DNA from: Alphaproteobacteria bacterium
GTDB lineage: Bacteria; Pseudomonadota; Alphaproteobacteria; Rhizobiales; Xanthobacteraceae
Direction: 5' to 3'
Length of the DNA stretch: 64,000 nt
Assembly (NCBI GenBank): GCA_026400395.1
Contig: JAPLPD010000149.1
Span: forward strand, 1 to 64,000
Shown: one piece after another, positions 18,705 to 26,929 of the stretch
Layout: each line of letters starts with the position of its first letter
How positions within the stretch are numbered: position 1 is the first letter of the stretch
Notes under the pieces: generated by a model
Told to the model about the DNA's origin: nothing
What the model saw: the letters and a program-made list of their open reading frames with translations, nothing else
Databases searched by the model: none
Position numbers and translations under genes: made by a program

Positions 18705-18952
18705 TAGGCTGTCAGCTTCTTATGAGCGCCATCGCAGGTCGGCTGCTTCGCCGTCCGCTTGCAGGTGCAGAACGCTATCTCGCCGGATGCCGCGGCCTTG
18801 TATTCGAGCGGCGAGAATTCCGTGCCCTTGTGCGAGCCGTCGCAGAACGGCTGCTTCTGCGATTTGCCGCAAGCGCACCACCAGTAGCTCTTGCCTTCCT
18901 CAACGGCGGCTCGGATCGGCTTCGTCCCGCCAATGTCAGCTATCCCGCTCAT
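18704..18952 (-). CDS. Tandem CDGSH-type iron-sulfur protein between glyQ and glyS
   Basis: An 82-residue protein with two CDGSH-type Fe-S motifs: [20 protein letters not shown] and [19 protein letters not shown]. Each motif supplies three Cys and one His for a [2Fe-2S] cluster, as in zf-CDGSH/mitoNEET-like bacterial proteins; the second has Ala for Ser. The ATG at 18952 overlaps the glyQ stop (ATGA) and its own stop overlaps the glyS start (TAATG), so it is locked into the glycyl-tRNA synthetase transcript and translation. The cellular role is unknown; redox sensing or Fe-S transfer are family-level possibilities. Confidence 0.9.
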   Translation of the reverse strand: MSGIADIGGTKPIRAAVEEGKSYWWCACGKSQKQPFCDGSHKGTEFSPLEYKAAASGEIAFCTCKRTAKQPTCDGAHKKLTA

Positions 18953-19881
18953 GCTCCCCCTCCTGCTTCGGTTTTCAACCAGGCTTCGCCGCACGCCTTT
19001 GCCAGTTCGCGCACGCGGAGAATGTAGCTCTGCCGCTCGGTCACGGAGATCACTCCGCGCGCATCGAGCAGATTGAAGACGTGGCTCGCCTTGATGCACT
19101 GGTCGTAGGCCGGCAGCACCATCAGGTGCTTGCTCTTGTCGGCAGTGTATCCTGCCTCAAGATATTTCTTGCAGGCGCCTTCGGCCATCGCGAATTGCTT
19201 GAACAGCATGTCGGAATCGGAATGCTCGAAATTGTGCCGGGAGTATTCCTGTTCGGCCTGGAGAAACACGTCGCCATGGCTGACCTTGTCGGCGCCCTCG
19301 CGGCCGTTGAAGTTCAGGTCGTACACGCGGTCGACGCCCTGCACGTACATGGCGAGACGTTCGAGCCCGTAGGTCAGTTCGCCCGCGACCGGCGAACACT
19401 CGAAGCCCGCGACCTGCTGGAAGTAGGTGAACTGCGACACCTCCATGCCGTCGCACCAGCATTCCCAGCCGAGGCCCCAGGCGCCCAGCGTCGGGCTCTC
19501 CCAGTCATCCTCGACGAAGCGAATGTCGTGCAGCGCGGAGTCGACGCCGATCGCCTTCAGCGACTTCAGGTAAAGCTCCTGGATATCCGGCGGCGATGGC
19601 TTCAGGATCGCCTGGAACTGGTAGTAGTGCTGCAGACGGTTCGGGTTCTCGCCATAGCGGCCGTCCTTCGGCCGGCGCGACGGCTGCACGTAGGCCGCGT
19701 TCCAGCGCTTCGGCCCAAGCGCGCGCAGCGTGGTCGCCGGATGGAAGGTGCCCGCGCCGACCTCCATATCATAGGGCTGCAGAATGACGCAGCCCTGGTC
19801 GGCCCAGAAGCGCTGCAGCGCCAGGATCAAGCCCTGAAACGAGCGCTCCGGGCGCATATGGGCGGGAAGATCGTCGGTCAT
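18949..19881 (-). CDS. glyQ: Glycyl-tRNA synthetase alpha subunit
   Basis: A 310-residue catalytic subunit that charges tRNA-Gly with glycine. Class II synthetase features seen are [58 protein letters not shown] and the long conserved run ending in [19 protein letters not shown] chose the ATG at 19881 (MTDDLPAHM); an in-frame start at 19977 would add a proline/arginine-rich stretch absent from the family. First gene of the overlapping unit glyQ-CDGSH-glyS, divergent from a TTT binding-protein gene. Confidence 0.95.
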   Translation of the reverse strand: MTDDLPAHMRPERSFQGLILALQRFWADQGCVILQPYDMEVGAGTFHPATTLRALGPKRWNAAYVQPSRRPKDGRYGENPNRLQHYYQFQAILKPSPPDIQELYLKSLKAIGVDSALHDIRFVEDDWESPTLGAWGLGWECWCDGMEVSQFTYFQQVAGFECSPVAGELTYGLERLAMYVQGVDRVYDLNFNGREGADKVSHGDVFLQAEQEYSRHNFEHSDSDMLFKQFAMAEGACKKYLEAGYTADKSKHLMVLPAYDQCIKASHVFNLLDARGVISVTERQSYILRVRELAKACGEAWLKTEAGGGA

Positions 19882-20034
19882 GGTGGGTCCAGGCGCGGGC
19901 GCGCCGGGTGAGACGTAACGGCGCACTGGCGGGGGGTCAAGGCGAGCGGCGCGCGGCGAGCGGCGAGCCCTCCCCACAGCGGATCGGGCGCGCTAGGCTA
20001 CCCCAAAAGCTGCATAAACCACCGGGAGGATCGG

Positions 20035-21012
20035 ATGCCGTCATGGCTTGCCAAACTGGCCTGCATTGCGCTGCTGCTCGCCGCGGCCGCCCCCGCCGTC
20101 CAGGCTCAGGATTACCCCAACCGGCCGATCCGAATGGTGATCGCATTCCCGCCGGGCGGTCCGACCGATTTCGTCGGCCGGCTGGTTGGCGATAAGGTCA
20201 AAGACATCCTCGGCCAGAGCATCATCATCGAGAACAAGGCCGGCGCCAACGGCGCGCTCGGCGCGGACGCCGTCGCGAAGTCCGCGCCCGACGGCTACAC
20301 CCTGTTCCTCACCACGCTCGGCGCGGTCGCCATCACGCCGCACATGCGCACCGACCTGCCCTACGACGTGCTGCGCGATTTCGCCCCGGTGACGCTCGTG
20401 GTGCGCAACACCACCGTGGTGGTGGTTCGCAAGGACAGCCCGGCCAATTCCATCAAGGACCTCGTCGCCATGGCCAAGGCCAAGCCGGGCGAAATTCCCT
20501 TTGCCTCAACCGGCGTCGGCTCGACCACGCATCTGGCGCTCGAACTCCTGCAGACCGCGGCCGGCGTCAAATTCGTCCACGTGCCTTATCGGGGCGCGGC
20601 TCCCGCCCTCACCGACCTGCTCGGCGGGCAGGTCCAGGGATTCTCCGGCGACGTGCCGGTTCTGATGCCGCAACTGACCGCCGGTATAATCAAGGCGCTG
20701 GGCGCCGCGTCCGGCGAGCGCAATCCGAAGCTGCCGAACGTGCCGACGCTCGCCGAACAAGGTTTCCCCGATACGTCATCGGACAACTGGTACGGATTGC
20801 TGGCGCCGGCGCAGACGCCGCCCGCCATCATCGCCAAACTCAATGACGCCTTCGCCAAGGCGATCAACGATCCGGTGGTGAAGCAGAAACTGATCGAGTC
20901 CGGCGCGGTGCCCGTCGCCGACAAGCCCGATCAGTTCGGAAAATTTCTCAAAGAGGAACTGGAGCGATGGGGCAAGGTGGTCCGCGCGAAGGGCATCAAA
21001 GAGCCGGGCTGA
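20035..21012 (+). CDS. Tripartite tricarboxylate transporter (Bug-type) substrate-binding protein
   Basis: A 325-residue periplasmic protein with signal peptide (LACIALLLAAAAPAVQA, cleavage before QDYPNRP). Family signatures are YPNRPIRMVIAFPPGG, IIIENKAGANGALGADAVAK, APDGYTLFL, HVPYRGAAPALTDLLGGQVQ and LPNVPTLAEQGFP. Start ATG has GGGAGGA about 4-5 nt upstream. No TctA/TctB membrane genes are adjacent, so it is an orphan receptor, as is common in Bradyrhizobium- and Bordetella-like genomes; it may serve a shared permease or act as a sensor. Ligand unknown, probably a carboxylate. Confidence 0.9.
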   Translation: MPSWLAKLACIALLLAAAAPAVQAQDYPNRPIRMVIAFPPGGPTDFVGRLVGDKVKDILGQSIIIENKAGANGALGADAVAKSAPDGYTLFLTTLGAVAITPHMRTDLPYDVLRDFAPVTLVVRNTTVVVVRKDSPANSIKDLVAMAKAKPGEIPFASTGVGSTTHLALELLQTAAGVKFVHVPYRGAAPALTDLLGGQVQGFSGDVPVLMPQLTAGIIKALGAASGERNPKLPNVPTLAEQGFPDTSSDNWYGLLAPAQTPPAIIAKLNDAFAKAINDPVVKQKLIESGAVPVADKPDQFGKFLKEELERWGKVVRAKGIKEPG

Positions 21013-21015
21013 CGC

Positions 21016-21207
21016 TCAGCGTTTGATCCGATATTCGCCGGTCGCCGGATCCTGCCGCAGCGTCGGCACGGCGGCGCGTTCGGGATCGGACACCCGCGCG
21101 GGGTTTGCGCGGTCGAGTTCGTCGTTGACCCGCTGCCATTCGCGCTTGAGCATCCTCATCAGGACGAGCGCGCCGAACGCGCCAAGGACCACAGCCAACG
21201 CAGGCAT
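21016..21207 (-). CDS. Small single-helix membrane protein
   Basis: A 63-residue protein with one N-terminal hydrophobic segment (ALAVVLGAFGALVLMRML) and a charged tail (KREWQRVNDELDRANP, then DPATGEYRIKR). It lies 9 nt downstream of the S49 peptidase gene on the same strand, so it is probably in that operon. I recall a similar small gene next to this peptidase in related genomes. Function unknown. Confidence 0.7.
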   Translation of the reverse strand: MPALAVVLGAFGALVLMRMLKREWQRVNDELDRANPARVSDPERAAVPTLRQDPATGEYRIKR

Positions 21208-21216
21208 GCCGCTCTC

Positions 21217-22104
21217 CTAGAGTCCGTAGCGCGACCAGATGGCGCGCGCCTCCAGCGTCGAAACCATGTCGTCGGCGAGGCTCGCAGACGTCGGAAATCC
21301 AAGCCCGCTCACGCCCGCCGCGCGTCGCCCCAACAAAGACAGCCCCCGTTCCGCGATCATCGGAGTGCGGACCTTGTCGCCAAACCGCTCGCGCAAAACT
21401 GTACGCAGGTCGCCTATGGAATCGACAAGACCGAGTTCGCGGCTGCGTTGACCGGTCCAATATGCTCCGGTGAACAAGTCAGTTTCACGGCTGTCGAGCT
21501 TGGAGCCGCGGCGCTGCTTGACCAGCGCGATGAAACATTCGTGTATTTCCCGCTGCAGCGATTTGAGGCGTTCAACATCTTCCGGCTTCTCCGGCATGAA
21601 CGGATCGAGCATCGCCTTGTTTTCGCCCGAGGTGTACAGCCGCCGCTCGACGCCAATTTTTTCGAGCAGCTTGTCGAAGCCGAACGAGGCGCCGACCACG
21701 CCGATCGAGCCGACGACGGAGGACGGATCGGCGATGATCTCGTCGGCCGCGCAGGCGATCATGTAGCCGCCCGAAGCCGCCACATCCTCGACGAAAGCGA
21801 GCACCGGCACCTTGTGCTCGTCGGCGAGCGATCGAATGCGCCGGTGGATCAGATGGGATTGCGCCGCCGCCCCGCCCGGAGAATTGATCGTCAGCGCGAC
21901 CGCCCGGATGTTCTTCATCGAAAACGCGCGTTCCAGCGAACGGGCCAAACCCGCGACCGTCAGGCCCGGCTTCAGCGGGCTCGATATGCCAATTGCGCCC
22001 GAAAGCCGCACCACCGGCACGGTTGGTATATCGCCACGGAGTCGCGCGGGAATCAGTCCCCGCAACGCATCCGGAACTCTATTGAATGTGGAAATGTCAG
22101 CCAT
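21217..22104 (-). CDS. S49-family serine peptidase (SppA/SohB-like)
   Basis: A 295-residue protease of the ClpP/crotonase fold, related to signal peptide peptidase. The nucleophile Ser is in VAASGGYMIACAADEIIA and the general-base Lys probably in YTSGENKAMLDPF; VPVVRLSGAIG and INSPGGAAAQS are also typical. There is no clear signal peptide or membrane helix at the N terminus (MADISTFNRVPDALRGLIP), so it may be cytoplasmic or peripherally membrane-bound. ATG at 22104 is preferred to 22125. Likely role is degradation of signal peptides or membrane protein fragments. Followed by a small membrane gene in the same operon. Confidence 0.88.
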   Translation of the reverse strand: MADISTFNRVPDALRGLIPARLRGDIPTVPVVRLSGAIGISSPLKPGLTVAGLARSLERAFSMKNIRAVALTINSPGGAAAQSHLIHRRIRSLADEHKVPVLAFVEDVAASGGYMIACAADEIIADPSSVVGSIGVVGASFGFDKLLEKIGVERRLYTSGENKAMLDPFMPEKPEDVERLKSLQREIHECFIALVKQRRGSKLDSRETDLFTGAYWTGQRSRELGLVDSIGDLRTVLRERFGDKVRTPMIAERGLSLLGRRAAGVSGLGFPTSASLADDMVSTLEARAIWSRYGL

Positions 22105-22230
22105 CCTGTCAGGAGATATGCACAAGTAGCCCCGGGCTCAAGTCATCTGTTGTTAACCCAATCGGGCCAAGTTGCCGGAACGACGGACGCCGTGGCGCGT
22201 CTTCGTCGCGCGAAATGTACGGCGGACGGC

Positions 22231-22329
22231 ATGAAAAGCCTGTTTATCTGTGTTTTGATGTTGTCGATCTTGGTGGCGGCCTATCAAGGTCGGGCCATCC
22301 CGTCCTTGCGGCGGCTGATCAATCGCTAG
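22231..22329 (+). CDS. Possible 32-residue membrane peptide
   Basis: An ATG-started frame encoding a hydrophobic segment (SLFICVLMLSILVAAYQG) and a basic tail (RAIPSLRRLINR), the layout of a small single-pass membrane protein. It sits in the gap between two genes and its last 11 nt overlap the 3' end of the convergent methyltransferase gene. The ribosome binding site is weak and no homologue is recalled, so it may be chance. Confidence 0.3.
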   Translation: MKSLFICVLMLSILVAAYQGRAIPSLRRLINR

Positions 22330-23314
22330 CCAGCGGTAGCGGCCCCGCACCGCGGAGCACCGCTTCGGCCTCCAGGGTCGGCCGGCCGGTTTCATCGTTC
22401 AAATCAAGTCCAGGCAGCAGCTCGAGTGGCGCGCGGCTGCCCTTGCGGGCATCCACGATCACCAGGATGGCCGGCGCTCCGGCCCGGCCGTGAACCGGCA
22501 ACACCGTGATTTCTCCGAAGCCGCCACCGAGCGCGCCCAGCACCTCGGCCAGCCCGTCGGCTCGCCAGATCAGTGTCAGGCTCCCCGCGGAGTGCAGCAG
22601 CCGTTCGGCTGAACCGATCCAGTTCGCCAGCAACCCTTCGCCAGCAACGTGCGCCGCGCGGCGATCCGGATCTGCCGAGACGTTTTGACGCGCCGGATCG
22701 TTGAACGGCGGATTCATCAGAACGCGGTCCGCCGAGCCGGCGGGAAGACCGCGCCCGGTGAAGTCATCCGCCGACCCAGCCACGTCGAGGGTCACCACCC
22801 GCAATCTCGCACCGAGACCGTTCCGCTCAACGTTCTCCGCGGCGATCCCGGCCAGTTCCGGATCGATCTCCACCAAGGTCACATCGACGCCGGGGCAGCG
22901 CGTCGCCAGCGCCATTCCCGCGGCGCCAACGCCGGCGCCGAACTCCACCACCCTGTCGCCCGGTTGCGCCGCGACCGCCGCCGCCAGCAGAATGGCGTCG
23001 TGGCCAATACGATGGCCGCGTTTTTTCTGGATGATCCGCAGACGGCCGCCGAGCACCGCGTCGTCGGTCGTCTCCGGCCTCGCACCCACCGCCTGTGGCC
23101 GCAGTTCGTGCGCGAGACCCGCGTCAGACAAAAGCTGACGCGCCGCCTGCAAATCTTCGCCATCGACCACGATGCGGCGCGGCAGCATGCCGAGCGAGCC
23201 TTCCAGCACGCTCATGTGCTGATCGAGCACCAAGTGCGGAATCTCGGCGCCCTTGAGCAGCGCTTCGATCGCGGTGATGAGCACGGCGTTGTTGGTGCGG
23301 ACGAGTTCTTGCAC
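22319..23314 (-). CDS. DUF2007 domain fused to TrmN6-like methyltransferase
   Basis: A 331-residue protein from a GTG start. Residues 1-73 match a complete DUF2007 domain (LVRTNNAVLITAIEALLKGA, HMSVLEGSLGMLPRRIVV), and residues about 85-331 form a class I SAM methyltransferase like tRNA1(Val) adenine-37 N6-methyltransferase: VVEFGAGVGAAGMALATRCP is motif I and VLMNPPFND is the N6-adenine NPPF motif. In relatives I recall two separate adjacent genes; here no stop intervenes. DUF2007 proteins are putative signal-transduction/PII-like small domains of unknown function. Probably cytosolic, tRNA or other nucleic acid as substrate. Confidence 0.85.
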   Translation of the reverse strand: MQELVRTNNAVLITAIEALLKGAEIPHLVLDQHMSVLEGSLGMLPRRIVVDGEDLQAARQLLSDAGLAHELRPQAVGARPETTDDAVLGGRLRIIQKKRGHRIGHDAILLAAAVAAQPGDRVVEFGAGVGAAGMALATRCPGVDVTLVEIDPELAGIAAENVERNGLGARLRVVTLDVAGSADDFTGRGLPAGSADRVLMNPPFNDPARQNVSADPDRRAAHVAGEGLLANWIGSAERLLHSAGSLTLIWRADGLAEVLGALGGGFGEITVLPVHGRAGAPAILVIVDARKGSRAPLELLPGLDLNDETGRPTLEAEAVLRGAGPLPLASD

Positions 23315-23350
23315 GCTAGGCCATCACCGCGTCCGAGGCGGGGCTTCCGT

Positions 23351-24337
23351 TCATGGTTCGCTCCGCCGCCGTTCTTCGGCGGGTGCGCGCTGCGCCAGAT
23401 ACGAAAGCAGTTTGAGTTCACGGCGTCCGCGCGTCACCGTGTCGAGGATCAGGCCGCAGGCGATCGACAACGAGGCCAGCAGCACCAGTCCGGTGGACAG
23501 CACCGCTGTCGGCAGACGCGGCACGGTGCCCTCCTGCCAATAGGTGATGAAGACCGGTATGGCGATGCCGATCGCGGCGATCGCGAGCGATGCGCCGATC
23601 GCGGTGAACAACGGCAGCGGTCGCTCCGCCCGGTAGAGCCGCAGCACCGTCCGCAGGATGCGAATGCCGTCACGCCAGGTGCTGAGCTTGGAAATCGAGC
23701 CGAGCGGCCGTGAATAGTACGGCGTCGGCATCTCGCCGACCGGGAGTTCCAGTTCGAGCGCGTGAACCGTCAGTTCGGTCTCGATCTCGAAGCCGCCCGA
23801 CAGCGCCGGAAACGACTTAACGAAGCGCCGGGTGAACACCCGGTAGCCGGACAGCATGTCGGTGAAGGACTCGCCGAAGACGTGGGCGACAAAGCCGGTC
23901 AGCAGCCGGTTGCCGGCCCGGTGCCCCAAACGGTACGCCGCCACCACCTGATCGACCCGGACAGCGCAGACCATATCGAGCCGTTCGGCCTTGAGCTTAT
24001 CGATCATGCCCCGCGCACTCGGCGCATCGTAGGTGGCGTCGCCATCGACCAGCACGTAGATGTCGGCGTCGATGTCGGTGAACATCCGGCGCACCACCCG
24101 GCCCTTGCCCTGATGCTGCTCGCGCCGGACCGTGGCGCCGGCCTTGGCCGCGGCCGCCATGGTGCGGTCGGTGGAATTGTTATCGTAGACGTAGATGCCA
24201 GCCTCCGGGAGCGCTGCCCGGAAGTCGGCCACGACCTTGCCGATGGCCGCCTCCTCGTTGTAGCAAGGCACCAGCACCGCGATCCGGTTGCCGCCCGCGA
24301 TTTCGGCGGCGTCCGCACTCCCTCCGGATGGCAACAT
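23351..24337 (-). CDS. Family 2 glycosyltransferase with C-terminal membrane helices
   Basis: A 328-residue inner-membrane enzyme resembling dolichyl-phosphate mannose synthase/undecaprenyl-phosphate glycosyltransferases. The GT-A fold is seen as IAVLVPCYNEEAAIGKVV, YDNNSTDRT and the DXD-type metal site VLVDGDATYD; the C terminus has two helices (LFTAIGASLAIAAIGIAIPV, VLSTGLVLLASLSIACGLIL). The ATG at 24337 is preferred; the in-frame start at 24463 adds a poorly conserved basic stretch. It would move sugar from a nucleotide donor to a polyprenyl phosphate; donor unknown. Divergent from octaprenyl diphosphate synthase across 140 nt, a fitting neighbour since that enzyme supplies long polyprenyl chains. 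Confidence 0.85.
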   Translation of the reverse strand: MLPSGGSADAAEIAGGNRIAVLVPCYNEEAAIGKVVADFRAALPEAGIYVYDNNSTDRTMAAAAKAGATVRREQHQGKGRVVRRMFTDIDADIYVLVDGDATYDAPSARGMIDKLKAERLDMVCAVRVDQVVAAYRLGHRAGNRLLTGFVAHVFGESFTDMLSGYRVFTRRFVKSFPALSGGFEIETELTVHALELELPVGEMPTPYYSRPLGSISKLSTWRDGIRILRTVLRLYRAERPLPLFTAIGASLAIAAIGIAIPVFITYWQEGTVPRLPTAVLSTGLVLLASLSIACGLILDTVTRGRRELKLLSYLAQRAPAEERRRSEP

Positions 24338-24477
24338 AGGACGTACCTCGCCGGTTAGAATCGGCCAAACCCAGTCATCAAAGCGCCATTCGTCACGTTT
24401 ACGGCATACGGCCTTGCGCCTTATCATAGCTTTTCTATTCTGCTGAGTACCACTTCGCCTCAATCCGGAGCCCGCAT

Positions 24478-25485
24478 TTGGCCGTCGTCATCCCATTCAG
24501 TCCGGCCGACGCCACCATCGACCGCCTGGTCGAAGCCGTCACGCCCGACATGCAGCGGGTCAACGCTGAAATTCTGACGCGCACCGGGTCCGAGGTGACG
24601 ATGATCCCGGAGGTCGCCAATCACTTGATCTCGTCCGGCGGAAAGCGGTTGCGGCCGATGCTCACCTTGGCCATGGCCAACCTCACCGGCTACTCCGGCG
24701 ACGGCCATATCAAGCTCGCCGCCGCGGTCGAGTTCATGCACACCGCGACGCTGCTGCACGACGACGTGGTCGATGAGAGCGACATGCGGCGCGGCAGGCC
24801 GGCAGCGCGCAAGGTCTGGGGCAACGAAGCCAGCGTGCTGGTCGGCGATTTCCTGCTCGGCCAGGCATTCAAGATGATGGTCGAGGTCGGCTCGCTGCGG
24901 GCGCTCGACATCCTGTCGAACGCCGCCGCCGTCATCGCCGAGGGCGAGGTGATGCAACTCGGCGCCGCCAAGAACACCGCGACCACCGAGGACGAATATC
25001 TCGCGGTGATCCGCGCCAAGACCGCGGAGTTGTTCGCCGCCGCCTGCGAAGTCGGTCCGGTGCTCACCAATCGGCCGAAGGCTGAGCATGCGGCCTGCCG
25101 CTCCTTCGGCATGAACCTCGGCATCGCCTTCCAGCTTGTCGATGACGTGCTCGACTACGGCGGCAAGTCGGCCAAGCTCGGCAAAAACGTCGGCGACGAC
25201 TTCCGCGAGGGCAAGATCACCCTGCCTGTGGTGCTGTCGTTCCGCCGCGGCTCGGAGAGCGAGCGCGCCTTCTGGTCGCGCGCGTTGGAGCGTGGCGAGA
25301 TCACCGACAGCGATCTTGAAACGGCGCTCGGCCTGATGACCAAGCATCGTGCACTGGAGGACACCATCAAGCGCGCCCAGCACTATGGAGCGATCGCCCG
25401 CGATGCGCTGGCGCTGTTCCCGGCCTCCGACATGAAACAGGCTCTGGAAGAGGCGGTGGATTTCTGCACCGCGAGGACGCACTGA
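24478..25485 (+). CDS. ispB: Long-chain polyprenyl (octaprenyl) diphosphate synthase
   Basis: A 335-residue trans-isoprenyl diphosphate synthase making the ubiquinone side chain. Both aspartate-rich motifs are present: LLHDDVVDESDMRRG and QLVDDVLDYGG, along with GGKRLRPML and VGDFLLGQAF. The start is a TTG at 24478 with CCGGAG 7 nt upstream; the segment AVVIPFSPADATIDRLVE directly after it is the usual N terminus. Exact chain length cannot be read; alphaproteobacteria often make Q10, so decaprenyl is as likely as octaprenyl. Followed 8 nt later by a hypothetical gene on the same strand. Confidence 0.9.
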   Translation: MAVVIPFSPADATIDRLVEAVTPDMQRVNAEILTRTGSEVTMIPEVANHLISSGGKRLRPMLTLAMANLTGYSGDGHIKLAAAVEFMHTATLLHDDVVDESDMRRGRPAARKVWGNEASVLVGDFLLGQAFKMMVEVGSLRALDILSNAAAVIAEGEVMQLGAAKNTATTEDEYLAVIRAKTAELFAAACEVGPVLTNRPKAEHAACRSFGMNLGIAFQLVDDVLDYGGKSAKLGKNVGDDFREGKITLPVVLSFRRGSESERAFWSRALERGEITDSDLETALGLMTKHRALEDTIKRAQHYGAIARDALALFPASDMKQALEEAVDFCTARTH

Positions 25486-25492
25486 CATCGTT

Positions 25493-26062
25493 ATGAGATT
25501 TGAGCGAAGCCATCGTTCTGCGAATGCTGCTCCGGATCGCAGCCGGCGGTATTTTGCGGCGCGGCTTTGCTATGTCGCCCCCGCGGCCATCGGGCTGCTG
25601 TTGCAGCCCGGCGAGGCCAGATCGGTCGAGATCACTGTCTCATGGGTGGAAGTCCAGCACGAGGTGCGGCCAAGACAGGGCACCTGGAACGTCAACAAAA
25701 GCCTTCGCCTGAACCTTCGCGGCGGCAACGCCATCACCGAAAACTACGTCGCCAGGAATTCATCCGGAAAGACCTCGGAACTTGCCGGTCAGGGCAAGTT
25801 CGGTGACTCGATGGACCTTCGCGGGAACACTCAATCGACATGGAGCGTCCGGGACGCCAACACATTGGTTCGCACCTGGAGCCGGTCCCAGCACACCGAA
25901 ACGATGGAAGTATCGGTCAAGGGCACCTCCTGCGAGGCCACGATCGCTTACGAGTTGAAGCCCAGCTTTCAGGAATATCGGATGCTTTCTATCAAGGACC
26001 GGCAGCCGCTCTACTTCAGCACGGTGTCGGCTAAGGATATTTCGTGCACGGCGGCCGACTAG
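25493..26062 (+). CDS. Hypothetical secreted protein
   Basis: A 189-residue protein with a long basic N terminus followed by a hydrophobic segment (LCYVAPAAIGLLLQPGEA, residues 25-42), consistent with a signal sequence, and a beta-rich mature part with two to three Cys (TSCEATIAYELKP, ISCTAAD). No domain recognised. It starts 8 nt after the polyprenyl synthase gene, so it may be co-transcribed, and converges on the MltB-type gene. An internal start nearer residue 20 is possible. Confidence 0.55.
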   Translation: MRFERSHRSANAAPDRSRRYFAARLCYVAPAAIGLLLQPGEARSVEITVSWVEVQHEVRPRQGTWNVNKSLRLNLRGGNAITENYVARNSSGKTSELAGQGKFGDSMDLRGNTQSTWSVRDANTLVRTWSRSQHTETMEVSVKGTSCEATIAYELKPSFQEYRMLSIKDRQPLYFSTVSAKDISCTAAD

Positions 26063-26077
26063 CGACGCTTTGAGATG

Positions 26078-26884
26078 CTACCGCCCCTGCGCGAGGCGCT
26101 CGGCGAAATAAACGATGGTCTTGCGATAGACCTCGGCGCGGTTCCACTCGCGCATCACCTCGAAATTCTCCGTGCCCTCTCCAAACGGCTGACCGGCCTT
26201 CCAGCCGCTGCCTTTCAGCAGGTTCGCCGTGGAAGCGAGCACATCCGCCGGACTGTGAACCAGATCTGGCCGGCCGTTGCCGTCATAATCCACCGCAAAC
26301 TTGATGTAGTTGGAGGGCAGGAACTGGGTCTGCCCGATTTCGCCGGCGTAAGCGCCCTTCAATTCATTCAGCGAAAGATCGCCGCGCTGTAGGATTTTCA
26401 GGGCTGACAGAAGTTCGCGCTGGAACAGTTCGGTGCGGCGGCAATCGTGCGCCATGGTGGCGAGCACGCGGATCACCGGCAGCTTGCCCATGTCGCCGGT
26501 GCCGAAATCCGTCTCGATCCCCCAGATCGCGACAAGAATTTCCTTTGGCACGCCAAACTGCCGTTCGATGCGCGACAGTATTGCCGCATGCTTTTGCAGC
26601 CGTTGCATCCCGCCCTTGATCCGTCCCGGGCCGACGCGGGTCGACACGTACTCCTCGAAGGTCTTGCGGAACGTGCCGCGCTGCTTGCGATCGAACGCCA
26701 GTACGCCTTGATCCTGGGCCACTCCGAGGAAGGCATTGGAAATCACGGTCTGCGAAACGCCGGTGGCCGTCGCCTCGCGTGACATGCTCGCAACGAATTG
26801 ATTGAAATCGCCTCCGCATTGCGCGGCCCCGGCGGGCGCCGCCAGCGAAACCAGCAACAGCACGGCAAATGGCATTCTGATCAT
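26078..26884 (-). CDS. MltB-type lytic murein transglycosylase
   Basis: A 268-residue periplasmic enzyme that cleaves the MurNAc-GlcNAc bond of peptidoglycan with 1,6-anhydro product. Signal peptide MIRMPFAVLLLVSLAAPAGA, cleavage near AQC. The catalytic Glu is in VAIWGIETDFGTGDMGKLP; GEIGQTQFLPSNYIKFAVDYDG, here read in parts, is the other family block. The ATG at 26884 is chosen over 26911 because it opens the signal peptide. The length fits the short soluble MltB-like forms lacking a peptidoglycan-binding tail. Monocistronic or with ispE upstream (46 nt gap). Confidence 0.9.
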   Translation of the reverse strand: MIRMPFAVLLLVSLAAPAGAAQCGGDFNQFVASMSREATATGVSQTVISNAFLGVAQDQGVLAFDRKQRGTFRKTFEEYVSTRVGPGRIKGGMQRLQKHAAILSRIERQFGVPKEILVAIWGIETDFGTGDMGKLPVIRVLATMAHDCRRTELFQRELLSALKILQRGDLSLNELKGAYAGEIGQTQFLPSNYIKFAVDYDGNGRPDLVHSPADVLASTANLLKGSGWKAGQPFGEGTENFEVMREWNRAEVYRKTIVYFAERLAQGR

Positions 26885-26929
26885 GCGGAAGACCTTCGCG
26901 GGTGGCGGCAACTGTGTCTCGATAACATT

